Assembly: GCA_004525685.1 (NCBI GenBank)
Contig: SPBW01000003.1
Coordinates: 1 to 38,608, forward strand
Length of the DNA: 38,608 bases
DNA from: Candidatus Atribacteria bacterium
GTDB lineage: Bacteria > Bipolaricaulota > Bipolaricaulia > UBA7950 > UBA9294
Direction: 5' to 3'
Part shown: positions 9,544 through 18,096 of the stretch, in pieces
How the letters are laid out: every line of letters starts with the position of its first letter
Position numbering within the stretch: the stretch's first letter is position 1
Made by a program: the position numbers and the translations under genes
The notes under the pieces: model-generated
The model's input: only the letters and a program-made list of their open reading frames with translations
What the model was told of the DNA's origin: nothing
The model's database searches: none

Positions 9544-9828
9544 ATGCCCAGATCGACAAGTAAAGGACCGTTTGTCAAGGACAGCCTTCTGAAGAAGGTT
9601 TACCGCGCGAAGCGTGGGGATCTTGATGAGATCATCACGTGGTCACGCTCTTCGATGATCATCCCTGACATGGTGGGACTGACAATCAAGGTTCACAACG
9701 GGAAGCTGCACATGCCCGTCTCTGTTGTTGAGAACATGGTAGGACACAAGCTGGGCGAGTTCGCCCCAACGCGAACGTTCCGTGGCCATGGTGGAATGAA
9801 GAAAAAGAGGGCTGCGGGCCTGACGTAG
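9544..9828 (+). CDS. rpsS: 30S ribosomal protein S19
   Basis: S19 (94 residues) is a 30S head protein close to the A-site tRNA, partner of S13. It starts PRSTSKGPFVKDSLLKKV and carries TWSRSSMIIPDMVGLTIKVHNGK and GHKLGEFAPTRTFRGHGG. The Shine-Dalgarno AAGGAG lies about six bases upstream. It has its normal position between rplB and rplV. Confidence 0.98.
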   Translation: MPRSTSKGPFVKDSLLKKVYRAKRGDLDEIITWSRSSMIIPDMVGLTIKVHNGKLHMPVSVVENMVGHKLGEFAPTRTFRGHGGMKKKRAAGLT

Positions 9829-9840
9829 GGAGAGCGAATC

Positions 9841-10182
9841 ATGGAAGCACGAGCTGTTGCCAAGTACGTACGCATGTCTACGCGTAAAGCGCGATTGGTG
9901 ATTGATGCCATTCGTGGAAAGAACGTCAATGACGCCTTGCGTATTGTGCGGCTTTCTAGCAAAAAGGCGGCACTACCTATTCGAAAGACGTTGGAGTCAG
10001 CCATAGCCAACGCCGAAAACAACTTCGATATCGACGTAGACGAGCTGTATGTAGTCAAGGCAACCGCAGATATGGGAAGGTCGCTTCGGCGACTACGCCC
10101 GCGTGCGTATGGCCGGGCAGATATCATCCGCCGTCCGACGAGTCACATTACCATCGTCGTGGGCGATAGGGAGAGTGAATAA
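9841..10182 (+). CDS. rplV: 50S ribosomal protein L22
   Basis: L22 (113 residues) forms the tunnel constriction with L4. It contains EARAVAKYVRMSTRKARLVIDAIRGK, ESAIANAENNFDID and the beta-hairpin RRLRPRAYGRADIIRRPTSHITIVV. The TAA stop overlaps the ATG of rpsC (TAATG), a coupling arrangement repeated several times in this block. Confidence 0.97.
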   Translation: MEARAVAKYVRMSTRKARLVIDAIRGKNVNDALRIVRLSSKKAALPIRKTLESAIANAENNFDIDVDELYVVKATADMGRSLRRLRPRAYGRADIIRRPTSHITIVVGDRESE

Positions 10183-10835
10183 TGGGCCAGAAGATCCATC
10201 CAGTGGGTTTTCGCATAGGGGTCAACCGAAAATGGGTTTCCAATTGGTATAACCCCGCACTGGCCCCGGAGTATATCAATGAAGACAAGCGAATCCGTGA
10301 CATGATCATGGATCAATATCGCCGTGCTTCAGTAGCAGAAATCAATATCGAGCGCTCCAAAGAAGATCGTGTCTCGATCGTGATTCGATCGGCTCGCCCT
10401 GGCATCATCATTGGCCGTGGCGGCTCTGAGATTGAGAAGCTGCAAGCCTCGCTGGAGGGCATGACGGGTAGAACCGTTAAGGTCTCAATTCAAGAGATCG
10501 AACGCCCTGATCTTGAGGCGCGCCTTGTAGCGCAGGATGTGGCCATGCAGATCGAAAGCCGCACTGCGCCTGCACGCGTCATGAAAGAAGCGATGCGCCG
10601 GGTCATGGGCGCTGGTGCAGGTGGCGTGAAGTTCAAGGTCAGCGGTCGATTGGGTGGTACTGATATCGCACGCTCCATTACGATGAAGGAAGGCCGTGTT
10701 CCTCTTCAAACCATTCGAGCAGACATTGATTATGGATTGGTGGAAGCGCACACGAAATACGGAAACATTGGCGTCAAAGTGTGGATCTTCCGCGGTGAGC
10801 ATCCGCGCAAGGGCCAGCGGGAAGAGGTGAACTAG
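10182..10835 (+). CDS. rpsC: 30S ribosomal protein S3
   Basis: S3 (217 residues) lies at the mRNA entry channel and contributes to helicase activity. It starts GQKIHPVGFRIGVNRKWVSNWY. The KH domain carries RPGIIIGRGGSEIEKL, and the C-terminal domain has RVMGAGAGGVKFKVSGRLGGTDIARS and GVKVWIFRGE. It shares one base with the rplV stop and is one base from rplP. Confidence 0.98.
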   Translation: MGQKIHPVGFRIGVNRKWVSNWYNPALAPEYINEDKRIRDMIMDQYRRASVAEINIERSKEDRVSIVIRSARPGIIIGRGGSEIEKLQASLEGMTGRTVKVSIQEIERPDLEARLVAQDVAMQIESRTAPARVMKEAMRRVMGAGAGGVKFKVSGRLGGTDIARSITMKEGRVPLQTIRADIDYGLVEAHTKYGNIGVKVWIFRGEHPRKGQREEVN

Positions 10836-10836
10836 A

Positions 10837-11268
10837 ATGGCACTTCTATTCCCGAAACGAACCAAGCATCGCAAGACCCATCGAGGAAGACGGCGAGGCC
10901 TTGCTTCTCGCGGAGCACAAGTTACTTTTGGTGAGTATGGCATTCAGTCGTTGGACGCTGCGTGGATCACGGGAGCGCAAATTGAGGCATGCCGTACAAC
11001 CATTGCGCGAACGACGCAGCGTGGAGCGCGTGTTTGGATTCGCATCTTCCCTGACAAGCCGATCACAAAGCATCCCGCTGAAGCGCGAATGGGAAAAGGT
11101 AAGGGACCCGTGGACCATTGGGTTGCCGTCGTCCGGCCCGGAACAATCCTGTTTGAGATCTCAGGTCTGGAAGAGAAGCAAGCCAAGCGTGTGCATGAGC
11201 TGGTCAGCCACAAGCTGCCCATTCGAACGAAACTGAAGCAGCGAATTGTTCTTGGAGGAGAGGTATGA
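10837..11268 (+). CDS. rplP: 50S ribosomal protein L16
   Basis: L16 (143 residues) helps position tRNA in the A site and is a late-assembly protein. It has LFPKRTKHRKTHRGRRRG, FGEYGIQSLDAAWITGAQIEACR, RIFPDKPITKHPAEARMGKGKG and the C-terminal KLPIRTKLKQRIV. The stop overlaps the rpmC ATG in an ATGA arrangement. Confidence 0.97.
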   Translation: MALLFPKRTKHRKTHRGRRRGLASRGAQVTFGEYGIQSLDAAWITGAQIEACRTTIARTTQRGARVWIRIFPDKPITKHPAEARMGKGKGPVDHWVAVVRPGTILFEISGLEEKQAKRVHELVSHKLPIRTKLKQRIVLGGEV

Positions 11269-11468
11269 AGGCTGTTGAATTGCGTGAGTTGACGCCTGAT
11301 GAGCTTGTGCAGCGGGAGATGGATCTCAAGCGTAAGCTCTTCAATCTGCGATTCCAGCGCGCGTCCGGGGAACTCGACAACAGCGCAGAGCTAACGAAAA
11401 CCCGGAAAGATATAGCACGCTTGATGACGATCATCACGGAGCGTAGGCTGGGGGCGAGCGGCTCATGA
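11265..11468 (+). CDS. rpmC: 50S ribosomal protein L29
   Basis: L29 (67 residues) is a helical hairpin protein next to L23 at the tunnel exit. It shows the usual pattern VELRELTPDELVQREMDLKRKLFNLRFQRASGELDNSAELTKTRKDIARLMTII. GGAGAGG precedes the ATG, which overlaps the rplP stop. Its own stop overlaps the rpsQ ATG in the same ATGA way. Confidence 0.95.
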   Translation: MKAVELRELTPDELVQREMDLKRKLFNLRFQRASGELDNSAELTKTRKDIARLMTIITERRLGASGS

Positions 11469-11710
11469 GGAAGACAAAGACGGGGCATGTCGTTAGCGAC
11501 AAGATGACACAGACGATTGTCGTGCGAGTGGAAGAGCGAACGATGCACGCGAAGTATCGCAAACACATCAGCCAACACGTCAAGTTCCATGCGCATGATC
11601 CTTTAGAGTTGGCCGGAATCGGTGACATCGTCAAGATTGAGGAGTGTCGACCGATGAGTCGATTGAAGCGTTGGCGTTTGATTGAAGTTCTTGAGAAAGC
11701 GGAGGGATAG
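11465..11710 (+). CDS. rpsQ: 30S ribosomal protein S17
   Basis: S17 (81 residues) is a primary 16S rRNA binder with an OB fold. It has RKTKTGHVVSDKMTQTIVVRVEE, HAKYRKHISQHVKFHAHDP and EECRPMSRLKRWRLIEVLEKAE. The N-terminus is short compared with some homologues. Translation start overlaps rpmC; two bases separate its stop from the rplN ATG. Confidence 0.96.
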   Translation: MRKTKTGHVVSDKMTQTIVVRVEERTMHAKYRKHISQHVKFHAHDPLELAGIGDIVKIEECRPMSRLKRWRLIEVLEKAEG

Positions 11711-11712
11711 CC

Positions 11713-12081
11713 ATGATCCAGATGCAAACCATGCTAAAAGTGGCCGACAACTCCGGCGCCAAGCTTGTTCGCTGTATCAATGTGTTGGGACCATCGAATA
11801 GAGGCGAAGGTGTCATTGGTGACATCGTTGTCGCATCTGTGCGAAAGCGACTTCCCAATAGCGATATCGAGAAGGGTGAGCTCGTGCGCGGCGTGATCGT
11901 GCGCACGCGACGACCCTATCGACGCAAGGACGGCACGTCCGTTCGATTTGATGACAACGCAATCGTATTGATCAACCCGGCAGGCGAGCCCATTGGCACG
12001 CGCGTATTCGGTCCTGTGGCGCGTGAGCTTCGCGACAAGAAGATGATGAGAATCATTTCGCTCGCACCTGAGGTCCTATAG
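11713..12081 (+). CDS. rplN: 50S ribosomal protein L14
   Basis: L14 (122 residues) lies at the subunit interface and forms bridges with 16S rRNA. It begins MIQMQTMLKVADNSGAKLVRCI and carries VRTRRPYRRKDGTSVRFDDNAIVLIN and GTRVFGPVARELRDKKMMRIISLAPEVL, all canonical. Standard length; spacing to rplX is 12 bp with TAGGAGA as the ribosome-binding site. Confidence 0.98.
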   Translation: MIQMQTMLKVADNSGAKLVRCINVLGPSNRGEGVIGDIVVASVRKRLPNSDIEKGELVRGVIVRTRRPYRRKDGTSVRFDDNAIVLINPAGEPIGTRVFGPVARELRDKKMMRIISLAPEVL

Positions 12082-12093
12082 GAGAGTTCGGTC

Positions 12094-12405
12094 ATGAAGA
12101 AAATACGAAAAGGTGATCGAGTACGGGTAATCGCGGGAAACGATCGAGGCAAGATCGGACGTGTCCTCGCCATTTATCCTGAGCGTGGCCGTGCCATCGT
12201 TGAGAATGTGCATATGATCACCAAGCATCAGCGAGCGACACAGACTCTGCGTCAGCCAGGCATCGTGAAGCGTGAAGGGACGATCAACTTGTCAAACCTT
12301 CTAACGATCTGCCCGGAATGTGACGAGCCAACGCGCGTCGGCTTCATGGAAGTGGACGGCAAGAAACTACGGCGCTGCAAGCAGTGCGGGGAGAATTTCG
12401 AATAA
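12094..12405 (+). CDS. rplX: 50S ribosomal protein L24
   Basis: L24 (103 residues) starts 50S assembly. The KOW motif RKGDRVRVIAGNDRGKIGRVLAIYPERGRAIVENVHMITKH is clear. The C-terminus has two CxxC pairs (CPECDEPTRVGF and CKQCGENFE), a zinc-ribbon-like L24 form. It ends two bases before the start chosen for rplE. Confidence 0.96.
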   Translation: MKKIRKGDRVRVIAGNDRGKIGRVLAIYPERGRAIVENVHMITKHQRATQTLRQPGIVKREGTINLSNLLTICPECDEPTRVGFMEVDGKKLRRCKQCGENFE

Positions 12406-12407
12406 TC

Positions 12408-12938
12408 ATGTTTCGCGAACGTTACCAAACAGAGATTGCGCCGAAGCTGAAGGATGAACTTGGGCTGGCTAATGTGATGGAGATTCCGCGCATCGTCAAG
12501 GTGACCCTGAACATGGGAGTCGGCGACAAGGACAATCCGAAGGTTCTTGAAGGGGCAGTCAAGAATCTCATGAAGCTCACTGGACAGAAGCCGATTGTCA
12601 CCAAGGCGAAGAAGTCGATTTCGGACTTCAAACTGGTTCAAGGTGATCCGATCGGCTGCAAGGTGACGCTTCGCAGGGACCATGCTTATGAGTTCCTCAA
12701 TCGACTTTTCAATGCCGTGCTTCCAGGCATCCGTGACTTTCGCGGGTTGTCTTCATCGGCATTTGATGGGCGAGGCAACTACACGTTGGGTCTGAGGGAG
12801 CAACTGTCGTTCCCGGAGATCAGCTACAACGAGGTTGTGAAGAGCCAAGGGATGGACATCACGATCGTAACGTCGGCAAAAACTGACCGGGAAGGGTATG
12901 CCTTGCTCAAGGCGCTAGGCTTCCCATTCAACGATTAA
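12408..12938 (+). CDS. rplE: 50S ribosomal protein L5
   Basis: L5 (176 residues) binds 5S rRNA in the central protuberance. It shows NVMEIPRIVKVTLNMGVGDK, KKSISDFKLVQGDPIGCKVTLRRDHAYEFLNRL, RDFRGLSSSAFDGRGNYTLGLREQLSFPEI and a C-terminal TSAKTDREGYALLKALGFPF. The ATG at 12408 matches homologue N-termini, but its nearest purine-rich stretch (GGGGAGAA) is about 14 bases away and inside rplX. A GTG at 12384 would lengthen it by eight residues. Confidence 0.96.
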   Translation: MFRERYQTEIAPKLKDELGLANVMEIPRIVKVTLNMGVGDKDNPKVLEGAVKNLMKLTGQKPIVTKAKKSISDFKLVQGDPIGCKVTLRRDHAYEFLNRLFNAVLPGIRDFRGLSSSAFDGRGNYTLGLREQLSFPEISYNEVVKSQGMDITIVTSAKTDREGYALLKALGFPFND

Positions 12939-12947
12939 GGGGGCGAC

Positions 12948-13133
12948 ATGGCACGAACAGCATTGATTGTGAAGAGCAAGCGATCGCCGAAATTCAGTTC
13001 GCGGGGATACAATCGATGTTCCCTGTGTGGGCGCCCTCATGCCTACATACGCGATTTCGGTATCTGCAGGCTCTGCTTCCGGAAGCTTGCGCATCTCGGT
13101 GAGATCCCGGGCGTGAAGAAGGCGAGTTGGTGA
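12948..13133 (+). CDS. rpsN: 30S ribosomal protein S14, zinc-binding (type Z)
   Basis: Short S14 of 61 residues with a CxxC...CxxC zinc ribbon: CSLCGRPHAYIRDFGICRLC. This is the C+ form found in thermophiles, Firmicutes and actinobacteria rather than the 100-residue zinc-free form. C-terminus FRKLAHLGEIPGVKKASW is standard. Its stop is one base from the rpsH ATG. Confidence 0.97.
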   Translation: MARTALIVKSKRSPKFSSRGYNRCSLCGRPHAYIRDFGICRLCFRKLAHLGEIPGVKKASW

Positions 13134-13134
13134 G

Positions 13135-13539
13135 ATGATTCCTTATCCGATTGGAGATATGTTAACCCGGATTCGAAACGCAAATTCGTGTTTCCATCCG
13201 AGCGTGTCCATGCCGCACTCGAAGATGAAAGAAGCAGTTGCCAAGGTCTTGGAGTCTGAGGGATACATACGAGGCATTGAAGTCGTGGCGAAGGATCCTC
13301 AGCCCGAGCTGAAGATTCAATTGAAGTATCAAGGTGACCGGGCAGACACTGTTTGTGCGATCAATTCGATACATTTGGTCAGCAAGCCGAGTCGCAGGGT
13401 GTATGTCGGGAAAGACAATGTGCCGCAGCCGCTGGCAGGAATGGGAATCAGTATCATTTCTACATCGCAAGGCATCATATCCGGCAAAGAAGCCAAGGTG
13501 CGGGGCATCGGCGGCGAAGTCCTTTGTGTAGTCTGGTAG
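13135..13539 (+). CDS. rpsH: 30S ribosomal protein S8
   Basis: S8 (134 residues) binds helix 21 of 16S rRNA and in enterobacteria represses the spc operon. It has the start YPIGDMLTRIRNANSCFHPSVSMPHSKMKEAVAKVL and the end GISIISTSQGIISGKEAKVRGIGGEVLCVVW. It starts almost on the rpsN stop, suggesting coupling. Confidence 0.97.
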   Translation: MIPYPIGDMLTRIRNANSCFHPSVSMPHSKMKEAVAKVLESEGYIRGIEVVAKDPQPELKIQLKYQGDRADTVCAINSIHLVSKPSRRVYVGKDNVPQPLAGMGISIISTSQGIISGKEAKVRGIGGEVLCVVW

Positions 13540-13551
13540 GGAGAATCCAAG

Positions 13552-14103
13552 ATGTCTAAAGTAGGCAAAGTACCTATTGCGATTCCCGATGGCGTCAAGG
13601 TGACCGTGGGCAGCGGCACGATCGCTGTCGAGGGAAAATACGGCCGTCTCGAACAGGCGTTCCGCCCTGACATGGTTCAAATCGCCGTTGACGATGCAGA
13701 GGCAACTGTCACTCGCGTCAAGGAAGGCAAACAATACCGTGCATTCCACGGGCTGTATCGCAGTCTGTTGGCAAACATGGTTTATGGCGTGTCGCAGCGG
13801 TGGGAGAAGGGAATGCTGGTGCGTGGACTGGGATATCGAGCACGACTTCAGGGCAACACCCTGATGCTCGACTTGGGATACTCCAATCCCATGGAGTACG
13901 AGATTCCTGAGGGCATCGAAATCGAGGTCCCTAATCCGAATGAAGTCATCGTACGGGGCGCTGACAGACAGGCAGTTGGTCAAGCGGCAGCAGAGATACG
14001 GAAATTCCGCAAGCCCAATGTCTATGATGGGAAGGGTATTCGATACAAAAATGAGCAGGTCATTCAGAAGGCTGGAAAGCTCGGCGGCCCTGGTTCTGGG
14101 TAG
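13552..14103 (+). CDS. rplF: 50S ribosomal protein L6
   Basis: L6 (183 residues) sits near the factor-binding site. Two repeated domains are visible: KVGKVPIAIPDGVKVTVG...VEGKYGRLEQAF, then RGLGYRARLQGNTLMLDLGYSNPMEYEIPEGI. The C-terminal RKPNVYDGKGIRYKNEQVIQKAGK is diagnostic. AGGGAGA lies upstream of the ATG. Normal length and gene order. Confidence 0.97.
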   Translation: MSKVGKVPIAIPDGVKVTVGSGTIAVEGKYGRLEQAFRPDMVQIAVDDAEATVTRVKEGKQYRAFHGLYRSLLANMVYGVSQRWEKGMLVRGLGYRARLQGNTLMLDLGYSNPMEYEIPEGIEIEVPNPNEVIVRGADRQAVGQAAAEIRKFRKPNVYDGKGIRYKNEQVIQKAGKLGGPGSG

Positions 14104-14117
14104 GGGGAGTGAGATTC

Positions 14118-14480
14118 ATGGCAGGATTTAATCGCGCCGCAGAAATCGTCAAGCGACACAAACGGATCCGCAAGAGGGTATCCGGTACGAGTGATCGTCC
14201 CCGTCTGTGCATCGCCAAGACGTTGCGCCAACTCTATGTTCAGATCATAGACGACGAAGCACGCGTTACGCTTTTGCAGGCCTCTACACTTGAGCCAGCA
14301 TTTCGTGAAGAACTTCGTGGAGCCAATATTGCCTCCGCTGAAAGACTCGGCGCACTATTGGCGGAACGGGCGAAAGAAAAGGGTGTTGCGACGGTCGTCT
14401 TTGATCGTGGCGGACATGCCTATCATGGCGTCATAAAAGCGTTTGCTGATGCCTGTCGCAAAGGGGGCTTGCAGTTCTAA
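14118..14480 (+). CDS. rplR: 50S ribosomal protein L18
   Basis: L18 (120 residues) binds 5S rRNA with L5. It has KRHKRIRKRVSGTSDRPRLCIAKTLRQLYVQIIDD and the C-terminal VVFDRGGHAYHGVIKAFADACRKGGLQF. I chose the ATG at 14118 because GGGGGAG precedes it at normal distance; a GTG nine bases earlier is in frame. Its TAA shares a base with the rpsE ATG (TAATG). Confidence 0.96.
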   Translation: MAGFNRAAEIVKRHKRIRKRVSGTSDRPRLCIAKTLRQLYVQIIDDEARVTLLQASTLEPAFREELRGANIASAERLGALLAERAKEKGVATVVFDRGGHAYHGVIKAFADACRKGGLQF

Positions 14481-14986
14481 TGCGCCGCAATCAACGTATT
14501 CAAGACGAGTTTGAGAACGAGATCATCGATATCCGTCGCGTAAGCAAGGTAACCAAGGGTGGACGAAACCTGCGGTTCCGCGTCACGATGGTTGTTGGTG
14601 ATGGAAAGGGGCGCGTTGGCGTGGGCATGGGCAGTACCACGGAGATTCCCAGAGCCATTCAACAGGCCATTCGAGACGCCAAGAAGAGCCTTATTCAAGT
14701 CAATATGGATGGGAGCACAATCCCTCATGAGATCATCGGCAAGTTCAAGGCTGGCAACGTATTGCTGAAGCCAGCGTATCCGGGAACTGGCGTGATCGCC
14801 GGCACTACGGTAGGCGCGATTTGTCGCTTAGCTGGGATCAAGGATATCTTGACCAAGTCGATCGGAACGACCAATCCATTGACTCTATCGAAAGCTGCAT
14901 TGAAGGGACTAGAGCAACTGCGCAGCCGGCAAGAGATCGAGCAGGTGCTCGGTGTGGGCGCTCAGGAGGTAAGAGATGCGGCTTGA
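14480..14986 (+). CDS. rpsE: 30S ribosomal protein S5
   Basis: S5 (168 residues) acts in decoding fidelity and at the mRNA entry channel. It shows DIRRVSKVTKGGRNLRFRVTMVVGDGKGRVGVGMG, IPHEIIGKFKAGNVLLKPAYPGTGVIAG and VRAICRLAGI-like AICRLAGIKDILTKSIGTTNPLTLSKAALKGL. In many bacteria rpmD (L30) follows; here the last 11 bases overlap rplO, leaving no room for it. Confidence 0.97.
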   Translation: MRRNQRIQDEFENEIIDIRRVSKVTKGGRNLRFRVTMVVGDGKGRVGVGMGSTTEIPRAIQQAIRDAKKSLIQVNMDGSTIPHEIIGKFKAGNVLLKPAYPGTGVIAGTTVGAICRLAGIKDILTKSIGTTNPLTLSKAALKGLEQLRSRQEIEQVLGVGAQEVRDAA

Positions 14987-15422
14987 GGATCTACGCCCCA
15001 CTGCAGGTGCCAAACATCGCAAGAAGCGCGTTGGCCGAGGATACGGATCTGGCCTAGGTGGTCACGAGTCCGGCCGAGGAAACGCCGGTCAGAACTCTCG
15101 TTCTGGTGGCGGAACCCGACCTGGATATGAAGGTGGACAGACCCCCATCTGGATGCGTTTCCCGAAGCGTGGGTTCAAGAACTACGCACGCGTGGAATAC
15201 GTGTGTGTGAACGTGGATACGCTTGACAACCTGTTCAACGCCAATGAGGAGATCACACCTGAGCGCTTGCGCAAAGACGGATTGATCAAGGGGAAGACGC
15301 AGCTGGTGAAGATCCTCGGACGAGGAGAACTAACCAAGCCTCTTGTGGTACGGGCTCATCGATTTGGTGCTGAAGCAATGCGCAAAATCGAGGATGCTGG
15401 AGGAAAGGCTGAGGTGATTTAG
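14976..15422 (+). CDS. rplO: 50S ribosomal protein L15
   Basis: L15 (148 residues) is a late-assembly 50S protein. The N-terminus MRLEDLRPTAGAKHRKKRVGRG, the glycine-rich tail GLGGHESGRGNAGQNSRSGGG and YEGGQTPIWMRFPKRGF are typical. The Shine-Dalgarno GGAGG lies within rpsE. The expected upstream neighbour rpmD is missing. secY starts three bases after the stop. Confidence 0.97.
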   Translation: MRLEDLRPTAGAKHRKKRVGRGYGSGLGGHESGRGNAGQNSRSGGGTRPGYEGGQTPIWMRFPKRGFKNYARVEYVCVNVDTLDNLFNANEEITPERLRKDGLIKGKTQLVKILGRGELTKPLVVRAHRFGAEAMRKIEDAGGKAEVI

Positions 15423-15424
15423 GC

Positions 15425-16702
15425 ATGTGGGAGAAGTTCGCGAGTCTGTTCAAGGTTCCAGAACTACGCAAGCGAATCCTGTTCACACTGGGCGCGATCA
15501 TCGTCATCCGATTGGGAACTCACATTTCCGTCCCTGGCGTGAATTGGAGAGATATCGGTGAGTTTCAATCGGGCGGACTTCTTGATTTCATGAACATGTT
15601 CAGCGGCGGCGCACTACAGAAGTTCTCGCTGTTTGCCCTAGGCGTTACGCCGTACATCAATGCCTCGATCATCTTTAGCCTGCTGACATCAGTCATTCCC
15701 AAGCTGAAGGAATTGCAGCAGCAAGGGCGCGAAGGCCGACGCAAGATCACGTCCTACACACGTTACGCCACAGTTGGATTAGCCATTGTGCAGGGCGTCG
15801 CCTTCTCAACGATCATCAAAGGTGCGTTTCCTATTGACGCCAACTTGTGGTTCTACACGACGACCATTGTCACGCTGACGACGGGAACGATCTTCCTGAT
15901 GTGGCTGGGCGAGCGCATCACAGAGAATGGAATCGGTAATGGTATCAGTCTGATCATCATGATCAGTATCTTGTCGCGGTTCCCCACGCAGCTGGCGCAG
16001 CTATTCACAGGGATCGGCAATGGGCAGATCTCGGCCATTTGGGCGCCTTTGTTTATCGTCTTGCTCATTGTCGTGGTGGCCGGTATGACGATGGTGCAGC
16101 AGGGCCAACGCAAGATCTCGATTCAGTATGCCAAGCGCACGATGGGCCGCCGTATCTACGGCGGGCATTCGTCGCATCTGCCGCTCAAGGTGAATCAATC
16201 GGGCGTTATCCCCGTCATTTTTGCGATGGCGTTGTTGACGTTCCCCATTACCATCTTCAGCGCGCTCAATTGGACACTAGCGCTCGACTTGTTTGCGCAA
16301 GGCAGCCTCTTGTACATCATCTGCTATGTAGCTCTGATCTTCTTCTTTACGTATTTCTACAGCTCCATCGTGTTCGATCCGAATGATGTAGCAAAGAACA
16401 TCCGTGAAGCAGGAGGATTCATTCCTGGCGTACGTCCTGGAAAGCCGACGGCTGAATACATCACCGCCATTCTCGGACGAATGCTGTTGGTGGGAGCCGT
16501 ATTCCTGTCAGGAGTGGCCGTCTTGCCATACATCTTGTCGTCGCTGAGCAAGTCTCCAGCGATGTTCCTGATTGGCGGGACATCACTGCTCATTGTTGTC
16601 GGTGTAGGTATTGACACGCTCATGCAGATTGAGACACACCTTGTCATGCGACATTACGATTCGCTGACCAAGTCCGGTGGATTGCTAGGAAGGCGAGGCT
16701 AA
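15425..16702 (+). CDS. secY: Protein translocase subunit SecY
   Basis: Channel subunit of the SecYEG translocon in the inner membrane (425 residues, about ten hydrophobic segments). Signature blocks are LGTHISVPGVNW, the plug/TM2 region FMNMFSGGALQKFSLFALGVTPYINASII, QQQGREGRRKITSYTRYATV, GERITENGIGNGISLIIM and RRIYGGHSSHLPLKVNQSGVIPVIFA. The C-terminal loop ends in RHYDSLTKSGGLLGRRG. Its stop abuts the adk ATG without a gap. Confidence 0.98.
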   Translation: MWEKFASLFKVPELRKRILFTLGAIIVIRLGTHISVPGVNWRDIGEFQSGGLLDFMNMFSGGALQKFSLFALGVTPYINASIIFSLLTSVIPKLKELQQQGREGRRKITSYTRYATVGLAIVQGVAFSTIIKGAFPIDANLWFYTTTIVTLTTGTIFLMWLGERITENGIGNGISLIIMISILSRFPTQLAQLFTGIGNGQISAIWAPLFIVLLIVVVAGMTMVQQGQRKISIQYAKRTMGRRIYGGHSSHLPLKVNQSGVIPVIFAMALLTFPITIFSALNWTLALDLFAQGSLLYIICYVALIFFFTYFYSSIVFDPNDVAKNIREAGGFIPGVRPGKPTAEYITAILGRMLLVGAVFLSGVAVLPYILSSLSKSPAMFLIGGTSLLIVVGVGIDTLMQIETHLVMRHYDSLTKSGGLLGRRG

Positions 16703-17335
16703 ATGGCTCTTCGACATGTCGTCCTTCTAGGCCCTCCTGGTGCGGGTAAGGGTACGCAGGCCAAGCAGATCATCAACGAACTTGGCTTGGTGCACCTGTC
16801 TACTGGCGATATTCTGCGCGATGAAGTGTCCCGTGAAACGGAATTGGGGAAGACGGCGAAGGGGTTCATGGATCGCGGTGATCTTGTACCTGATCAACTC
16901 ATCATCGACATGATCCGTGGACGCATTGAAGCTGCTGATCAAGGTTTCTTGCTGGACGGATTTCCACGTACAACTGCTCAGGCCGAAGCGTTGGCCGCGT
17001 TTGCCACCATCGATGTTGTGCTGAACATCGGACTTGCTCGCGAAGAAGTGGTCCGTCGACTGGCAGGTCGCCGTGTCTGCCGTGATTGTGGCGCGATCTA
17101 TAACCTGACGTTCAATCTCGCAGAAGGGGAAACCACTTGTGCGAAGTGCGGCGGCGAGTTGTATCAGCGCGATGATGACAAAACAGAGGTTATCGCCAAT
17201 CGATATGACATCTATGAGCGCTCGACTGCCCCCCTGATCGAGTACTACACTCGACAGGGAGTCGTGCGAACACTTGATGGCGCTGCTGGATCTGAGAATG
17301 TCTTTTCGGAGATCCTTGAACTCCTGAGCGCATGA
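16703..17335 (+). CDS. adk: Adenylate kinase (zinc-lid type)
   Basis: Interconverts ATP + AMP and 2 ADP (210 residues). The P-loop LLGPPGAGKGTQA is near residues 8-20, followed by the AMP-binding HLSTGDILRDEV and LLDGFPRTTAQAEAL. The lid carries CRDCGAIYN and CAKCGGELYQRDDD, a four-Cys zinc site typical of Gram-positive and thermophilic enzymes. It starts directly at the secY stop and overlaps map by four bases (ATGA). Confidence 0.98.
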   Translation: MALRHVVLLGPPGAGKGTQAKQIINELGLVHLSTGDILRDEVSRETELGKTAKGFMDRGDLVPDQLIIDMIRGRIEAADQGFLLDGFPRTTAQAEALAAFATIDVVLNIGLAREEVVRRLAGRRVCRDCGAIYNLTFNLAEGETTCAKCGGELYQRDDDKTEVIANRYDIYERSTAPLIEYYTRQGVVRTLDGAAGSENVFSEILELLSA

Positions 17336-18096
17336 TTGCACTGAAGACGCCCGCAGAGATCGCCATCATGCGAGAGAACGGGCGCATTCTGGCTCAGATC
17401 CTTGACAAGCTCTGTGAGAAGGTTAGGCCCGGCCGAACGACGCAGTTCTTCGACAACTTGGCAGAGATGCTCATTCGTGAAGCGGGGGCTGTACCCTCGT
17501 TCAAGGGCTACTCTGGATATCCGGCGTCGATCAATGCATCGATCAACGAAGAAGTTGTACACGGGATTCCCTCTCTAGAGAGGTGGCTGGAAGAGGGCGA
17601 TGTGTTTTCGATTGACATCGGACTCCTACGAAATGGGATGCACGTAGATATGGCCACAACGGTCGCTGTTGGGAACGTTGATGACATAGCTCGCCAAATG
17701 ATGGACGTTGGTGAGCGCAGCTTGTGGGAAGGAATCGAACAAGTTAAGATAGGGAACCGTTTGTCCGATATTTCGCATGCCATCGGAAGCTGTGTCGAAG
17801 CGGCAGGGTTTCACGTGGTGAAAGAGTATGTTGGGCATGGAATCGGGAAAGCTTTGCACGAGGATCCGCAGATTCCCAACTACGGACCGCCTGGTCATGG
17901 AATGCGATTGAGACCGGGAATGGCGCTCGCGATAGAGCCGATGATCAAGATCGACTCACTACCGACGCAGGTTCAAGCTGATCGATGGACCGTGGTTACG
18001 GGATCAGGTGGATTGTCCGTGCATTTTGAGCATACGATTGTACTGACGGACGACAGAGCTGTCGTCGTAACGCTAGGAGGTGACGAAAAAGCGTAG
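17332..18096 (+). CDS. map: Methionine aminopeptidase, type I
   Basis: Removes the N-terminal Met from nascent proteins (254 residues). Metal ligands are recognisable: Asp in FSIDIGLL, Asp in HVDMATT, His in GHGIGKALHEDP, Glu in AIEPM and Glu in VHFEHTIV. The substrate loop residue His is in EEVVHGIPS. It overlaps adk by ATGA and its TAG shares a base with the infA GTG start. The adk-map-infA order is common in bacteria. Confidence 0.98.
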   Translation: MIALKTPAEIAIMRENGRILAQILDKLCEKVRPGRTTQFFDNLAEMLIREAGAVPSFKGYSGYPASINASINEEVVHGIPSLERWLEEGDVFSIDIGLLRNGMHVDMATTVAVGNVDDIARQMMDVGERSLWEGIEQVKIGNRLSDISHAIGSCVEAAGFHVVKEYVGHGIGKALHEDPQIPNYGPPGHGMRLRPGMALAIEPMIKIDSLPTQVQADRWTVVTGSGGLSVHFEHTIVLTDDRAVVVTLGGDEKA

